Shown piece after piece: positions 36,456 to 44,908 of a stretch of 64,000 nt of DNA (positions within the stretch are counted from its first letter, which is position 1; each line of letters begins with the position of its first letter). The stretch lies in contig JAFLBR010000001.1 of assembly GCA_017303795.1 (NCBI GenBank), forward strand, positions 582,879-646,878, written 5' to 3'. This DNA is from Cytophagales bacterium. GTDB lineage: Bacteria; Bacteroidota; Bacteroidia; Cytophagales; Cyclobacteriaceae. The position numbers were made by a program, and so were the translations under genes. A model generated the notes under the pieces. That model was not told the origin of the DNA. It was given only the letters and a program-made list of their open reading frames with translations, and searched no databases.

Positions 36456-37138
36456 TATTCCACCATTATTTCTGCTAACGGCTTTCGTTTGAGTTTCGGT
36501 ACCCAGGCGTCTGAATGTGCGAAGCCAACCGGTATCAAGAGAAACGGTTTTTCGTTTAGGGGTCGCTCGAGTAGTGTTGTTAAAAAGTTCATTGGGCTTG
36601 GGGTATGTGTTAGCGCAACTAACCCCGCTTGATGGATAGCGGTAAGTAAAAATCCACAGGCTAATCCTACCGATTCAGAGACATAATAGTTATTGCGTTT
36701 GCTTCCATCGGGTAATAGATCGTACGATTTTTTGAACACTATAATTAAGTAGGGTGCAGTTTCAAGAAATGGTTTTTCCCAATTGGTTTGTAAAGGCTTA
36801 ATGGCATCTAACCATTCTTCACTCATTCTGTTGTCATAACTTTCTCGTTCTTCTTTTTCAGCAGCGAGTCTGATCTCTTTCTTCAATTCTTTATTCTTCA
36901 CAACACAGAACGTCCATGGTTGTTTATGAGCACCAGAAGGTGCAGTGGAAGCCGTACGAATCAGATTTTTAATCACCGAAAGGGGAACAGGTTTGCTGGA
37001 AAAGTTTCTTACACTTCGTCTGGTGTCCAGCTTTTCATAGTAAGTTTTACTTCTTGCAACAAGTGTAGCACCATCTACAGTTTTAGAAGAATGTTTTACA
37101 AATGGAAACCCATCTATAGTTTTAACTTTAGATATCAT
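36452..37138 (-). CDS. Nitroreductase-fold, iodotyrosine deiodinase-like flavoprotein
   Basis: A 228-residue FMN protein of the nitroreductase superfamily. The N-terminal RRSVRNFSSKPVPLSVIKN and RTASTAPSGAHKQPWTFCVV match iodotyrosine deiodinase closely from memory of the human enzyme. The lid residues that bind the halotyrosine zwitterion in IYD (Glu, Tyr, Lys) are all present at the correct spacing: Glu97, Tyr101 and Lys122, in EERESYDNRM...TNWEK. The end, VPKLKRKPLAEIMVEY, also matches. Expected activity is reductive dehalogenation of iodo- or bromotyrosine. It starts 20 bases after the hisIE stop and may be the last gene of the his transcript. A generic nitroreductase is the alternative. 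Confidence 0.8.
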   Translation of the reverse strand: MISKVKTIDGFPFVKHSSKTVDGATLVARSKTYYEKLDTRRSVRNFSSKPVPLSVIKNLIRTASTAPSGAHKQPWTFCVVKNKELKKEIRLAAEKEERESYDNRMSEEWLDAIKPLQTNWEKPFLETAPYLIIVFKKSYDLLPDGSKRNNYYVSESVGLACGFLLTAIHQAGLVALTHTPSPMNFLTTLLERPLNEKPFLLIPVGFAHSDAWVPKLKRKPLAEIMVEY

Positions 37139-37158
37139 GATGCTATAAAGATTAAAGC

Positions 37159-37758
37159 TTAAGAATGCCTGCTCTTCAAAACGGTTATTACGTCTTTTAA
37201 GGTGTACCCTTTGGCAGTAAGTAACACCAGGTAATGGTACATTAAATCGGCTGCTTCGCCCAGAAATAATTCGCGGTTGTTATCTTTTGCTTCGATTACC
37301 AATTCGACAGCCTCTTCACCAACTTTCTGTGCAACTTTATTAATACCGGCATCTAATAACTGATTGGTGTAAGAACCTGCTTTAGGATTGGTTTTACGGT
37401 TTTGAATAATAGCCTCTAAAAACTCTAATCCATCACTTTGATTTTTATCGTTGAAGCATGTATCAGCACCGGTATGGCACGTGGGGCCTTTTGGTTTTAC
37501 TTTAAATAATAATGTATCGTTATCGCAATCCTGATGCACATCCACCAATGAAAGAAAGTTTCCTGAAGTTTCACCTTTTGTCCAGAGCCTTTTTTTAGAA
37601 CGACTGTAAAAAGTTAGTTTTTTTTCATCGAGCGTTTTGGTAAGTGCTTCGGGATTCATGTAGCCAAGCATCAGCACTTTGTTTGTGGTTGAATCTTGCA
37701 CAACACAAGGCACAAGGCCATTCGATTTTTCGAAGTTTACTTTGGTGGGGTCAATCAT
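37159..37758 (-). CDS. hisIE: Bifunctional phosphoribosyl-AMP cyclohydrolase / phosphoribosyl-ATP pyrophosphatase
   Basis: A 199-residue fusion enzyme for steps 2 and 3 of histidine synthesis. The HisI domain (1-105) shows LGYMNPEALTKTL, FYSRSKKRLWTKGETSGNFL and the metal-binding DCDNDTLLFKV...GPTCHTG...CF. The HisE domain (about 110-199) shows GINKVAQKVGEEAVELVIEA and EAADLMYHYLVLL. Length and domain order are normal. It is the last dedicated his gene, 6 bases after hisF. Confidence 0.97.
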   Translation of the reverse strand: MIDPTKVNFEKSNGLVPCVVQDSTTNKVLMLGYMNPEALTKTLDEKKLTFYSRSKKRLWTKGETSGNFLSLVDVHQDCDNDTLLFKVKPKGPTCHTGADTCFNDKNQSDGLEFLEAIIQNRKTNPKAGSYTNQLLDAGINKVAQKVGEEAVELVIEAKDNNRELFLGEAADLMYHYLVLLTAKGYTLKDVITVLKSRHS

Positions 37759-37764
37759 AAGGCT

Positions 37765-38520
37765 TTAAATTCGGATGGGGGTACCAGCACTATTAAGGTA
37801 TGACTTTAAATCGGGAATGGAAAGTTCGCCAAAATGGAAAAGTGAAGCTGCCAGTGCCGCATCGGCTTTTCCCAATGTAAAGGCATGGAGAAAATGTTCT
37901 TTGTTACCCGCACCTCCGGAAGCAATAACCGGAATATCTAACAACTCATTTAACTTACTTAACGGATCGATTGCAAAACCTTGCTTAGTGCCATCGTGAT
38001 CCATGCTGGTAAAGAGAATTTCTCCGGCTCCACGTTGCTGCCCTTCGCCCGCCCATGAAAATAATTTTTTATCGGTAGGATTACGGCCTCCGTGTGTGTG
38101 TACGGTCCATTGATTGGCAACTTTTCGGGCATCAATAGCCAGAACTACAAACTGCGAACCGAATGCTTTGGCGAGGTCATCAATCAACTGAGGATTTCGA
38201 ACCGCAGCCGAGTTGATGCTTATTTTATCGGCACCCGCTTCCAGCAAAGGTTCTACATCGGCAACGGAACTAATGCCCCCGCCAACGGTAAACGGAATGT
38301 TTACATGACGCGCAATGTCTTTAACCAGTTCAACAAATGTTTTACGATTGTCAGTAGTAGCAGTGATGTCCAGAAACACAAGTTCATCAGCGCCTTGTTG
38401 CGCATAGCTTGCACCTAATTCAACCGGGTCGCCCGCATCGCGAATGTTCACAAAGTTCACACCTTTAACGGTGCGGCCATCTTTAATATCCAGACAGGGA
38501 ATAATGCGTTTGGTAAGCAA
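37765..38520 (-). CDS. hisF: Imidazole glycerol phosphate synthase, cyclase subunit
   Basis: A 251-residue TIM barrel that uses ammonia from HisH to convert PRFAR to imidazole glycerol phosphate and AICAR. The catalytic aspartates are in [16 protein letters not shown] (Asp11) and VVLAIDARK (near residue 130). Phosphate-binding loops are visible ([14 protein letters not shown]). It lies 10 bases after hisA and 6 before hisIE. The partner glutaminase HisH is encoded two genes upstream. Confidence 0.97.
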   Translation of the reverse strand: MLTKRIIPCLDIKDGRTVKGVNFVNIRDAGDPVELGASYAQQGADELVFLDITATTDNRKTFVELVKDIARHVNIPFTVGGGISSVADVEPLLEAGADKISINSAAVRNPQLIDDLAKAFGSQFVVLAIDARKVANQWTVHTHGGRNPTDKKLFSWAGEGQQRGAGEILFTSMDHDGTKQGFAIDPLSKLNELLDIPVIASGGAGNKEHFLHAFTLGKADAALAASLFHFGELSIPDLKSYLNSAGTPIRI

Positions 38521-38530
38521 AGCGAATGAG

Positions 38531-39253
38531 TTAAGAGTTCTGAAAAGCTTTTAGTTCTTCCAGTTTTATTTTGCCTTCGTAAATCGCTTTACCAATAATA
38601 ACTCCATACACTTTGGTGTACTTAAGTTCTTCCAGATCGTGCAGGCTACTTACACCACCGCTGGCCACAACTTTAAGTTTGGGAAACCGCTTAATCAATT
38701 TTTTATACAACCCGATGTTGGGCCCTTCCATCATTCCATCGGTACTGATGTCGGTGCACGTTAAAAATTCCAGACCTTCTGATTCAAATCGTTCAACAAG
38801 ATCAAACAATCTAAACTTGGTGTCTTCCAACCAACCGTTAATAGCAACGTTTCCATTTTTTACATCGGCACTCAATATAAAATTTTCCGTTCCGTATTTC
38901 TTTAGCCATTTGCTGAAGGTATCAGGTTCCTTTACAGCAAGGCTGCCTACATTTATTTGGTGAACACCCAACTCCAATAGCTGTTCGACCTCGGCTTCTG
39001 TTTTTACGCCACCACCAAAATCAACACTCAAAGCAGTTTTCTCCTGAATGTCGCGAATAACTTCCCAGTTTACTACGTGACCTTCGCGCGCACCGTCCAG
39101 ATCAACCAGGTGTAAACAATCCAAATCGGCATCTTGAAATTCCAGCGCTACTTCAACCGGGTCTTCCCGATACACTTTCTTTTTACCGAAGTCGCCCTGA
39201 GTTAGGCGTACACATTTGCCATCTATTATATCGATAGCCGGAACAACGCGCAT
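38531..39253 (-). CDS. hisA: ProFAR isomerase (HisA)
   Basis: A 240-residue TIM-barrel isomerase that converts ProFAR to PRFAR. The catalytic pair is in [15 protein letters not shown] (Asp8) and [16 protein letters not shown] (near residue 128). The phosphate loops [10 protein letters not shown] and VVASGGVSS are present. It is homologous to HisF, as expected. The gap to hisH is 3 bases. There is no sign of PriA-type dual function beyond the genetic context. Confidence 0.97.
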   Translation of the reverse strand: MRVVPAIDIIDGKCVRLTQGDFGKKKVYREDPVEVALEFQDADLDCLHLVDLDGAREGHVVNWEVIRDIQEKTALSVDFGGGVKTEAEVEQLLELGVHQINVGSLAVKEPDTFSKWLKKYGTENFILSADVKNGNVAINGWLEDTKFRLFDLVERFESEGLEFLTCTDISTDGMMEGPNIGLYKKLIKRFPKLKVVASGGVSSLHDLEELKYTKVYGVIIGKAIYEGKIKLEELKAFQNS

Positions 39254-39256
39254 AGT

Positions 39257-39841
39257 TTACCTGATAGTCAAAAATGATTGTATGATTTTCTCGCCCACCG
39301 CTGCCGATTTTTCTGGGTGAAACTGAACAGCATAAAAATTGTCTTTCTGCATAGCAGCGCTGAATGGTTCTATATATTCGGTAATGGCCGATGTGTGGGG
39401 ATTAACCGGCACGTAATAACTATGTACAAAGTAAACAAATTTTTCGGCTACGGAAGCATCAATCCAGCTTTGTGTGAGTGTTAAAGAATTCCAACCCATG
39501 TGTGGTACTTTTTCATTATGGGTCGGTTGAAACCGTTTAACGCGGTCGTTGAAAATTCCAATGCAAGTTGTGTCGTTTTCTTCCGAATGGGAGCAGAGCA
39601 ATTGCATACCGAGGCAAATACCCAACACCGGTTGTTTTAAATCTTTGATTAATACATCCAGCTTTTTGTCTTTCAGATACCGCATGGTGGTATTGGCTTC
39701 ACCCACACCGGGAAAAATTACCTTATCGGCTTTACGGATTTCTTCGAGATCATCGGTAATGCTAAACGGAACATTCAATCGCTCTAATGCGAATGCCACT
39801 GAACGGATATTGCCGGCATTGTATTTTATTACGGAGATCAT
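39257..39841 (-). CDS. hisH: Imidazole glycerol phosphate synthase, glutaminase subunit
   Basis: A 194-residue class I glutamine amidotransferase that feeds ammonia to HisF. Nucleophile elbow: VLGICLGMQLLCSHSE (Cys near residue 78). The His-Glu part of the triad is in AVQFHPEKSAAVG near 175. The N-terminus MISVIKYNAGNIRSVAFALE is typical. It is preceded by a 237-base repeat-rich spacer whose last words run up to the start codon, so in the transcript its translation initiation region is unlike that of the tightly packed genes after it. Confidence 0.97.
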   Translation of the reverse strand: MISVIKYNAGNIRSVAFALERLNVPFSITDDLEEIRKADKVIFPGVGEANTTMRYLKDKKLDVLIKDLKQPVLGICLGMQLLCSHSEENDTTCIGIFNDRVKRFQPTHNEKVPHMGWNSLTLTQSWIDASVAEKFVYFVHSYYVPVNPHTSAITEYIEPFSAAMQKDNFYAVQFHPEKSAAVGEKIIQSFLTIR

Positions 39842-40078
39842 GTTGCTGCTGGTTGCTGGTTACTCGTTACTGGTTTCTGGTTTCTGGTTGGTTCTGGCTT
39901 GATTATTAAAACTTGTTTCTGGTTCCTTGCGACTGGTTTCTGGTAGTCTTTTCTTGATTAGTGAAATTGGATTCTGAATACCGCTTACTGATTACCGATG
40001 ACTGTTTTACTAAATTCCCTCACCAAATTCCACAAACTATTTACTCAATACTAAGTACTATCTACTAACGACTAAGGA
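39842..40078 (-). repeat. Intra-operon spacer repeats between hisB and hisH (all three word classes)
   Basis: On the plus strand the spacer reads as GTTACTGGTTTCTGG words (39842-39945), then GCTTACTGATTACCGATGACTG (about 39980-40003, given here in parts: GCTTACTGATTACCG, ATGACTG), then CTAACGACTAAGGACT (40063-40080). The last word includes the hisB stop codon TAG. Each part recurs in other spacers of the window. No gene or promoter is evident. Confidence 0.65.
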
Positions 40079-41197
40079 CTAAATAACCCCCTTCGTGCTT
40101 GGTAACTGATCGTTAAAAGGATCTTTTCTTACCGCCATTTTAATTGCTTTTGCGAATGCTTTAAAGATCGCTTCAATTTTATGGTGTTCATTTGTGCCTT
40201 CTGCTTTTATATTCAGATTGCATTTAGAGGTATCTGAAAACGATTTGAAGAAATGATAAAACATTTCAGTTGGCATCTCACCAATTTTTTCGCGTTTAAA
40301 TTCAGCATCCCATACTAACCACGGTCGGCCACCAAAATCAATTGCCACTTGTGCCAGGCAATCATCCATCGGCAGACAAAATCCATAACGTTCAATACCT
40401 TTCTTGTTTCCCAGGGCTTGCAGAAATGCATCGCCTAAAGCAAGCGCGGTATCTTCTATAGTATGATGTTCATCAATATGCAAATCACCTTTTACATTTA
40501 TTTCCAGATCAATCAATCCGTGTCGGGCTAATTGATCGAGCATGTGATCGTAAAAACCTAAACCCGTACTGATTTTGGATTTACCGGTTCCGTTCAAGTT
40601 AACGGTAATAGAAATGTCCGTTTCTTTAGTTGTTCTTCGAATAGAAGCACTACGTGGAATTACAATATCATAAATATCTTTCCAGTTAGTGGTAATGCTA
40701 ACACAATGTTCGGTCAGTTTTTTTTCTTCCAGTTTGGAAGCGAGTGCCCCATCGTTAATTAAAATACCTTTTGCGCCCAGGTTTTTAGCGAGTTCAATAT
40801 CGGTAACCCGATCGCCAATTACATACGAGTTGGCAAGATCATACTCGCTACTAAAGTAGGAGGTGAGCATACCCGTACCCGGTTTGCGCGTGGGTTTGTT
40901 TTCGTGCGGCATGGAACGATCAACATGAACCGCAGAAAAATGAATTCCTTCTCCTGCCAATGTATCGGCAACCAGATTTTGTACCGGCCAGAATGTTTCT
41001 TCCGGAAACGTTGCTGTTCCCAAACCATCCTGATTGGTAACCATCACTAATTCATAATCGGTTTCGCGGGCAATACGATTGAGCCACGTAAACACACCGG
41101 GAATAAATTTCACTTTACTCAGATTGTCGATCTGCGGATCGTCTGCAGGTTCCACAATCAACGTTCCATCCCGATCAATAAATAAAACTCTTTTCAT
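40079..41197 (-). CDS. hisB: Bifunctional histidinol-phosphatase / imidazoleglycerol-phosphate dehydratase
   Basis: A 372-residue fusion. The N-terminal HAD-type histidinol-phosphatase (1-165) has [12 protein letters not shown] (Asp8, Asp10) and a zinc-loop-like region ([17 protein letters not shown]). The C-terminal IGP dehydratase (about 185-372) has the metal-binding repeats [25 protein letters not shown] and [18 protein letters not shown]. These catalyse steps 6 and 8 of the pathway. It overlaps hisC by 4 bases, indicating translational coupling. The fusion is common in Bacteroidota and enterobacteria. Confidence 0.97.
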   Translation of the reverse strand: MKRVLFIDRDGTLIVEPADDPQIDNLSKVKFIPGVFTWLNRIARETDYELVMVTNQDGLGTATFPEETFWPVQNLVADTLAGEGIHFSAVHVDRSMPHENKPTRKPGTGMLTSYFSSEYDLANSYVIGDRVTDIELAKNLGAKGILINDGALASKLEEKKLTEHCVSITTNWKDIYDIVIPRSASIRRTTKETDISITVNLNGTGKSKISTGLGFYDHMLDQLARHGLIDLEINVKGDLHIDEHHTIEDTALALGDAFLQALGNKKGIERYGFCLPMDDCLAQVAIDFGGRPWLVWDAEFKREKIGEMPTEMFYHFFKSFSDTSKCNLNIKAEGTNEHHKIEAIFKAFAKAIKMAVRKDPFNDQLPSTKGVI

Positions 41198-42225
41198 AAT
41201 CTGCTAAGTTCGCGAATTAGAATCTGATTTTCTGCTGGTGTTCCTACTGTTATGCGTAGACAATTTTCGCAAAGCAGCACATTGGAGCGATCGCGCACAA
41301 TCACGCCTTTATCCACTAACTTTTGATAAATCCCTTTTGCATCGGTTACGCGAGTTAATAGAAAATTGGCATCGGACGGAAAGACCTCAAGCACATGCGG
41401 CAATGCCTTTAGCTGACCAGCCAGTTTTTCCCGCTCGGCAATAATTTCACGTACCCAATCATGCTTCTGCTTTTCTTTTCCAAGGGCTTCCAATGCTACT
41501 TGCTGCGATAAGATACTGATGTTATAAGGTGGTTTGATTTTGTTTAACACGTTTATGATTTCTGCGGAAGCGAAACTTAATCCCAACCGAATGCCAGCCA
41601 AACCCCACGCTTTAGAAAGCGTTTGTAATACAACCAGATTTGGATATTGTTTCAACAACGGAACGAATCCGGGATGGTTAGTAAAATCAATATAAGCTTC
41701 ATCAACAATTACTAAGCCGTTGAATTTTTGAATGAGTGCTTCGGCCTTTGCTGGCGTAATGGATTTTCCGGCAGGATTATTCGGACTGCATAAAAAAATC
41801 AGTTTGGTATGAGCATCGCAAGTCTGGAGTGTAGCTTCAACATCCAAATCAAAATCGGCAGTAAGCCGAACAGATTTTATTGCCACATTATTAATATCAG
41901 CACTTACGGCATACATACCATACGTGGGTTGTGGAATTACAACGTTATCAACAGCCGGTTCGCAAAACGCACGAAACAATAAATCAATAGCTTCATCGCT
42001 TCCATTACCTAGAAAAATGTTAGCTACATCAACTTGTTTGATTGCTGCTAACTTTTGTTTTACTGCCAGCTGATGCGGATCAGGATATCGGTTGTAGCCG
42101 GTAGGGTATGGGTTTTCATTGGCATCAAGATATACGGAAGCTTGTCCCTGAAATTCATCGCGAGCCGAAGAATATGGATTAAGCTTTAAAACATTTTTTC
42201 TAACTAACTTCTCTAGATCAAACAT
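41194..42225 (-). CDS. hisC: Histidinol-phosphate aminotransferase
   Basis: A 343-residue fold-type I PLP enzyme that transaminates imidazole acetol phosphate with glutamate. The Schiff-base lysine is in [16 protein letters not shown] (near residue 205). Substrate and cofactor residues are visible in [26 protein letters not shown], and the final [11 protein letters not shown]. Length is normal. The start is preceded by a 116-base repeat-filled spacer after hisD; the end overlaps hisB by 4 bases. Confidence 0.96.
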   Translation of the reverse strand: MFDLEKLVRKNVLKLNPYSSARDEFQGQASVYLDANENPYPTGYNRYPDPHQLAVKQKLAAIKQVDVANIFLGNGSDEAIDLLFRAFCEPAVDNVVIPQPTYGMYAVSADINNVAIKSVRLTADFDLDVEATLQTCDAHTKLIFLCSPNNPAGKSITPAKAEALIQKFNGLVIVDEAYIDFTNHPGFVPLLKQYPNLVVLQTLSKAWGLAGIRLGLSFASAEIINVLNKIKPPYNISILSQQVALEALGKEKQKHDWVREIIAEREKLAGQLKALPHVLEVFPSDANFLLTRVTDAKGIYQKLVDKGVIVRDRSNVLLCENCLRITVGTPAENQILIRELSRL

Positions 42226-42341
42226 ACTCGTTGGTTACTGGTCTCTGGTCTCTGGTCTGTGGTCTGACTTACCGATTACTACTTACTGATCACCGATTAC
42301 TACTTACTGACTACTACTTACCGATTACCGATCACTGTTTA
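42226..42341 (-). repeat. Intra-operon spacer repeats between hisD and hisC
   Basis: On the plus strand the spacer reads GGTTACTGGTCTCTGGTCTC-type words next to the hisC start, followed by at least five GATTACTACTTACTGATC/ACCGATTACC-type words up to the hisD stop. The hisD stop TAG lies inside the last word (AGTAATTAGTAA on the minus strand). It has the same composition and polarity as the spacer before hisH. Confidence 0.65.
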
Positions 42342-43619
42342 CTAATTACTTAACCTAACTCGTACCGCCTGCGCATGCGCTTTTAATTGCTCGGCTTCGG
42401 CCATGGTTTCTACAATCGGGCCAATTACTTGTAAACCAGCTTTGGTAATTTCCTGTATCGTAATGTATTTGGTAAAGCTCTCCAGTGCCACTCCGCCAAA
42501 TGCTTTTGCAAATCCGTTAGTCGGTAAAGTATGATTAGTACCCGAAGCGTAATCACCAGCAGCTTCCGGTGTGTATTCACCCAGAAAAATAGAACCGGCA
42601 TTCACTATCTGTTGCTCCAATACTTTATTGTTAGTTGTGTTGATGATCAAATGCTCAGGTGCATACGCATTTACAAAATCAATCAATTCCGATTCAGTTT
42701 CAAAACGGATTGACAAACTATTGTTCAAAGCTTCTTGTGCCAATTCTTTTCGCGGAAGCGCAGCCAATTGCTTTGTAACTTCTGCCTGTACTTTATTTAA
42801 AATAGTTTGTGTAGTAGAAACTAATACCACCTGACTATCGGCCCCATGCTCGGCTTGCGACAATAAATCGGCAGCCACATAAGCAGGGTTTGCGGCTTCA
42901 TCGGCAATCACCAATACTTCTGAGGGACCGGCAGGCATATCAATGGCAATGCCTTGCTGACTAACAATCTGCTTGGCTTTGGTTACGTACTGATTACCCG
43001 GTCCGAAAATTTTACTTACCTGTGGAACAGATTCAGTACCATAGGCCATAGCTGCGATGGCTTGTGCGCCACCAGCTTTAAAAATTTTTGTAACACCGGT
43101 AAGCTGTGCGGCAAACAAAATAGCGGGATGGATGGCTCCGCTTTTATCGGGTGGTGAACAAAGGATAACTTCTTTGCAGCCTGCCAATCGAGCCGGTATG
43201 GCTAACATTAACACTGTTGAAAACAAGGGCGCAGTTCCGCCCGGAATGTAGATGCCCACTTTCTGAATGGGTGTAGCTTTGCGCCAGCACGTAACGCCAG
43301 GCATCGTTTCAATTTTTTCTACACTACGGGTTTGTGCTGCGTGAAATACTTCAATGTTTTTAGCTGCTGCGATGATTGCCGTTTTTAAAGTAGCAGCTAA
43401 ATTTTGAGTAGCAGCTGAAACCTCTTCCGGTGTAACAACAAGTTTATCTAATACTATACCATCGAACTGGCGCGTGAATTCCAATAACGCAGCATCGCCT
43501 GATTTACGTACGCGTTCTAAGATATTGTTCACGCTGCCCTCCAAAAAATCAAGTTCTAACTGCGGCCGCTTACACAACTCAGGCCACTGACTTGCCTGTG
43601 GATTTATTACTTGCTTCAT
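42342..43619 (-). CDS. hisD: Histidinol dehydrogenase
   Basis: A 425-residue zinc- and NAD-dependent enzyme that oxidises L-histidinol to histidine in two steps. Signatures include KVGIYIPGGTAPLFSTVLML (near residue 120), FKAGGAQAIAAMAYGTESVP, the zinc-site region LLSQAEHGADSQVVLVS, and NHTLPTNGFAKAFGGVALES near the C-terminus. One base separates it from hisG. Length is normal. The last codons merge with the repeat spacer. Confidence 0.97.
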   Translation of the reverse strand: MKQVINPQASQWPELCKRPQLELDFLEGSVNNILERVRKSGDAALLEFTRQFDGIVLDKLVVTPEEVSAATQNLAATLKTAIIAAAKNIEVFHAAQTRSVEKIETMPGVTCWRKATPIQKVGIYIPGGTAPLFSTVLMLAIPARLAGCKEVILCSPPDKSGAIHPAILFAAQLTGVTKIFKAGGAQAIAAMAYGTESVPQVSKIFGPGNQYVTKAKQIVSQQGIAIDMPAGPSEVLVIADEAANPAYVAADLLSQAEHGADSQVVLVSTTQTILNKVQAEVTKQLAALPRKELAQEALNNSLSIRFETESELIDFVNAYAPEHLIINTTNNKVLEQQIVNAGSIFLGEYTPEAAGDYASGTNHTLPTNGFAKAFGGVALESFTKYITIQEITKAGLQVIGPIVETMAEAEQLKAHAQAVRVRLSN

Positions 43620-43620
43620 A

Positions 43621-44484
43621 TTACAGAATCATTTTTTCAATAGGAATCACCAATATACCTTCAGCTCCAAATGATTTCAGTTGTCCGATTTTTTCCCAGA
43701 AATCATTTTCATCGACAACTGAATGTAACGATGACCAGCCTTCGCGCCCCAGCGGTAAAATAGTTGGACTTTTCATACCCGGTATTACCGAAGTTATTTT
43801 GGGAATCGCATCGTTCGGGCAGTTCAGTAAAATGTATTTGTTGTTCTTGGCTAACTGCACTGCCTGAATACGGAACAGCAGTTGTTCCAGAATGGCTTGC
43901 TTGTCTCTTTCTAATTCGGGTGTAGCAATCAGCACGGCTTCAGATTGCATTACGATTTCAACTTCTTTTAATCCGTTGCTGAGTAATGTACTACCCGTAC
44001 TTACGATATCACAAATTGCATCGGCCAGACCAATACCGGGTGCTATTTCTACCGACCCACTGATTTCGTGGATGTCGGCCTGAATGTTATGCTTTTGCAA
44101 AAATTGTTTTACGATGGTAGGATAGGAGGTGGCAATGTTCTTGCCTTGCAACCAGGCTACTCCGGTATATTCTTCAGCGCGTGGAATAGCAATGGAAAGC
44201 CGGCAGCGCGAGAAGTCAAGGCGCTTGATTAACTGATTTTGTTTTTGCTTTTCAATCCAAACGTTTTCGCCTACAATACCTAAATCAGCCACGCGATCTT
44301 CAACATATTGGGGAATATCATCATCGCGTAAAAAAAGCAACTCGATAGGTAGGTTGCGTACCTGAGCTTTAAGCTGGTCGCGACCGTTACTGAACTGCAG
44401 GCCGCTCTCTTTTAAAAGTTTGAGCGAGTCTTCCTGCAGGCGACCTGATTTTTGGATGGCGATTCGTAGTTGAGTCATATTCAT
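43621..44484 (-). CDS. hisG: ATP phosphoribosyltransferase, long form
   Basis: A 287-residue enzyme for the first, feedback-regulated step of histidine synthesis. The length and the C-terminal ACT-like region (LNCPNDAIPKITSVIPGMKS, ENDFWEKIGQLKSFGAEGIL) mark the HisG long form, which works without HisZ. The catalytic part contains LRIAIQKSGRLQEDSLKLL, DLGIVGENVWIE and the PRPP loop DAICDIVSTGSTLLSNGL. Two in-frame starts exist (44484, or Met3 at 44478). It is the first structural gene after the attenuator; 12 bases separate the start from the terminator's T-run. Confidence 0.97.
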   Translation of the reverse strand: MNMTQLRIAIQKSGRLQEDSLKLLKESGLQFSNGRDQLKAQVRNLPIELLFLRDDDIPQYVEDRVADLGIVGENVWIEKQKQNQLIKRLDFSRCRLSIAIPRAEEYTGVAWLQGKNIATSYPTIVKQFLQKHNIQADIHEISGSVEIAPGIGLADAICDIVSTGSTLLSNGLKEVEIVMQSEAVLIATPELERDKQAILEQLLFRIQAVQLAKNNKYILLNCPNDAIPKITSVIPGMKSPTILPLGREGWSSLHSVVDENDFWEKIGQLKSFGAEGILVIPIEKMIL

Positions 44485-44496
44485 AGTTCTTAAAAC

Positions 44497-44531
44497 AAAA
44501 AAGGCTTACCGGATGTTGGCAAGCCTTTTTT
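44497..44531 (-). terminator. his operon attenuator terminator and antiterminator
   Basis: On the minus strand AAAAAGGCTTGCC and GGTAAGCCTTTTTT form a stem around the loop AACATCC, ending in a T-run: a rho-independent terminator between leader peptide and hisG. Its left arm, CTTGCCAACAT (44523-44513), can alternatively pair with GTGTGGCAAG inside the leader gene (44572-44563), with one bulged base, making the antiterminator. Confidence 0.9.
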
Positions 44532-44550
44532 AATTGTGAGATTATTTTAA

Positions 44551-44622
44551 TCAAAACATAGCCTTGCCACACGTGTTGCTTACATGATGGTGATGGCCGT
44601 GGATGTTTTGAGTGTTTGTCAT
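44551..44622 (-). CDS. hisL: his operon leader peptide
   Basis: A 23-codon frame that starts at ATG 44622 and stops at TGA 44551-44553. The peptide begins MTNTQN, continues IHGHHHHVSN and ends TCGKAMF. Five of seven residues from position 8 are His (CAC, then CAT CAC CAT CAT after a Gly codon). When charged His-tRNA is scarce the ribosome would stall at these codons and free GTGTGGCAAG, a few codons on, to form the antiterminator. It lies about 8-11 bases after the predicted transcription start, 66 bases upstream of hisG. The arrangement equals the classical enterobacterial his attenuator. Confidence 0.92.
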   Translation of the reverse strand: MTNTQNIHGHHHHVSNTCGKAMF

Positions 44623-44632
44623 TTTGATGGCT

Positions 44633-44663
44633 CAAAACAACGGAATTGTTTTAAGATGTCAAA
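44633..44663 (-). promoter_or_regulatory. his operon promoter
   Basis: On the minus strand TTTG (44663-44660), 19 bases, then TTGTTTTG (44640-44633), a 7-of-8 match to TAnnTTTG. It lies directly upstream of the leader peptide start, leaving a leader of only a few bases before its ATG. Confidence 0.7.
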
Positions 44664-44714
44664 ATGAAATGGGAGAAAGTTTGGGCTAACGGGTGTTATG
44701 TATAAAGCAAACAC

Positions 44715-44855
44715 TTAACATCTTCCTTTTGGGACACAGATTTTTGTTCCGTCTTGTAACGTGCATTCATCCATGTCATCCGGGCAGCCTTTATCTTCAC
44801 ATGCAATGGATAAAGAGGCTACTAACAACACAGCTGCATAAATAACTTTTTTCAT
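44715..44855 (-). CDS. Small Cys-rich lipoprotein
   Basis: A 46-codon gene: MKKVIYAAVLLVASLSIAC is a lipoprotein signal (lipobox SIAC, Cys19), and the mature part is only 28 residues. After the lipidated Cys there are four more cysteines (24, 31, 40 and 46), spaced to form two disulfides: EDKGCPDDMDE, then CTLQDGTKICVPKGRC. It is acidic, then basic at the end. The pattern resembles small disulfide-knotted surface lipoproteins; no family was recognised. It lies between the his promoter and the DUF3592 gene with no close operon partner. The signal peptide and clean frame support it as a real gene. Confidence 0.75.
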   Translation of the reverse strand: MKKVIYAAVLLVASLSIACEDKGCPDDMDECTLQDGTKICVPKGRC

Positions 44856-44908
44856 AAGGAGGAGGATTTAGGTTTTTCTAAGTTAAAAAAATCCGTGACT
44901 TTAAAACA

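Noticed and set aside
44387-44635. 82-residue minus-strand frame overlapping the his leader
   Set aside because: It is out of frame with the His-rich leader and runs across the terminator into hisG; the leader peptide explains the region better.
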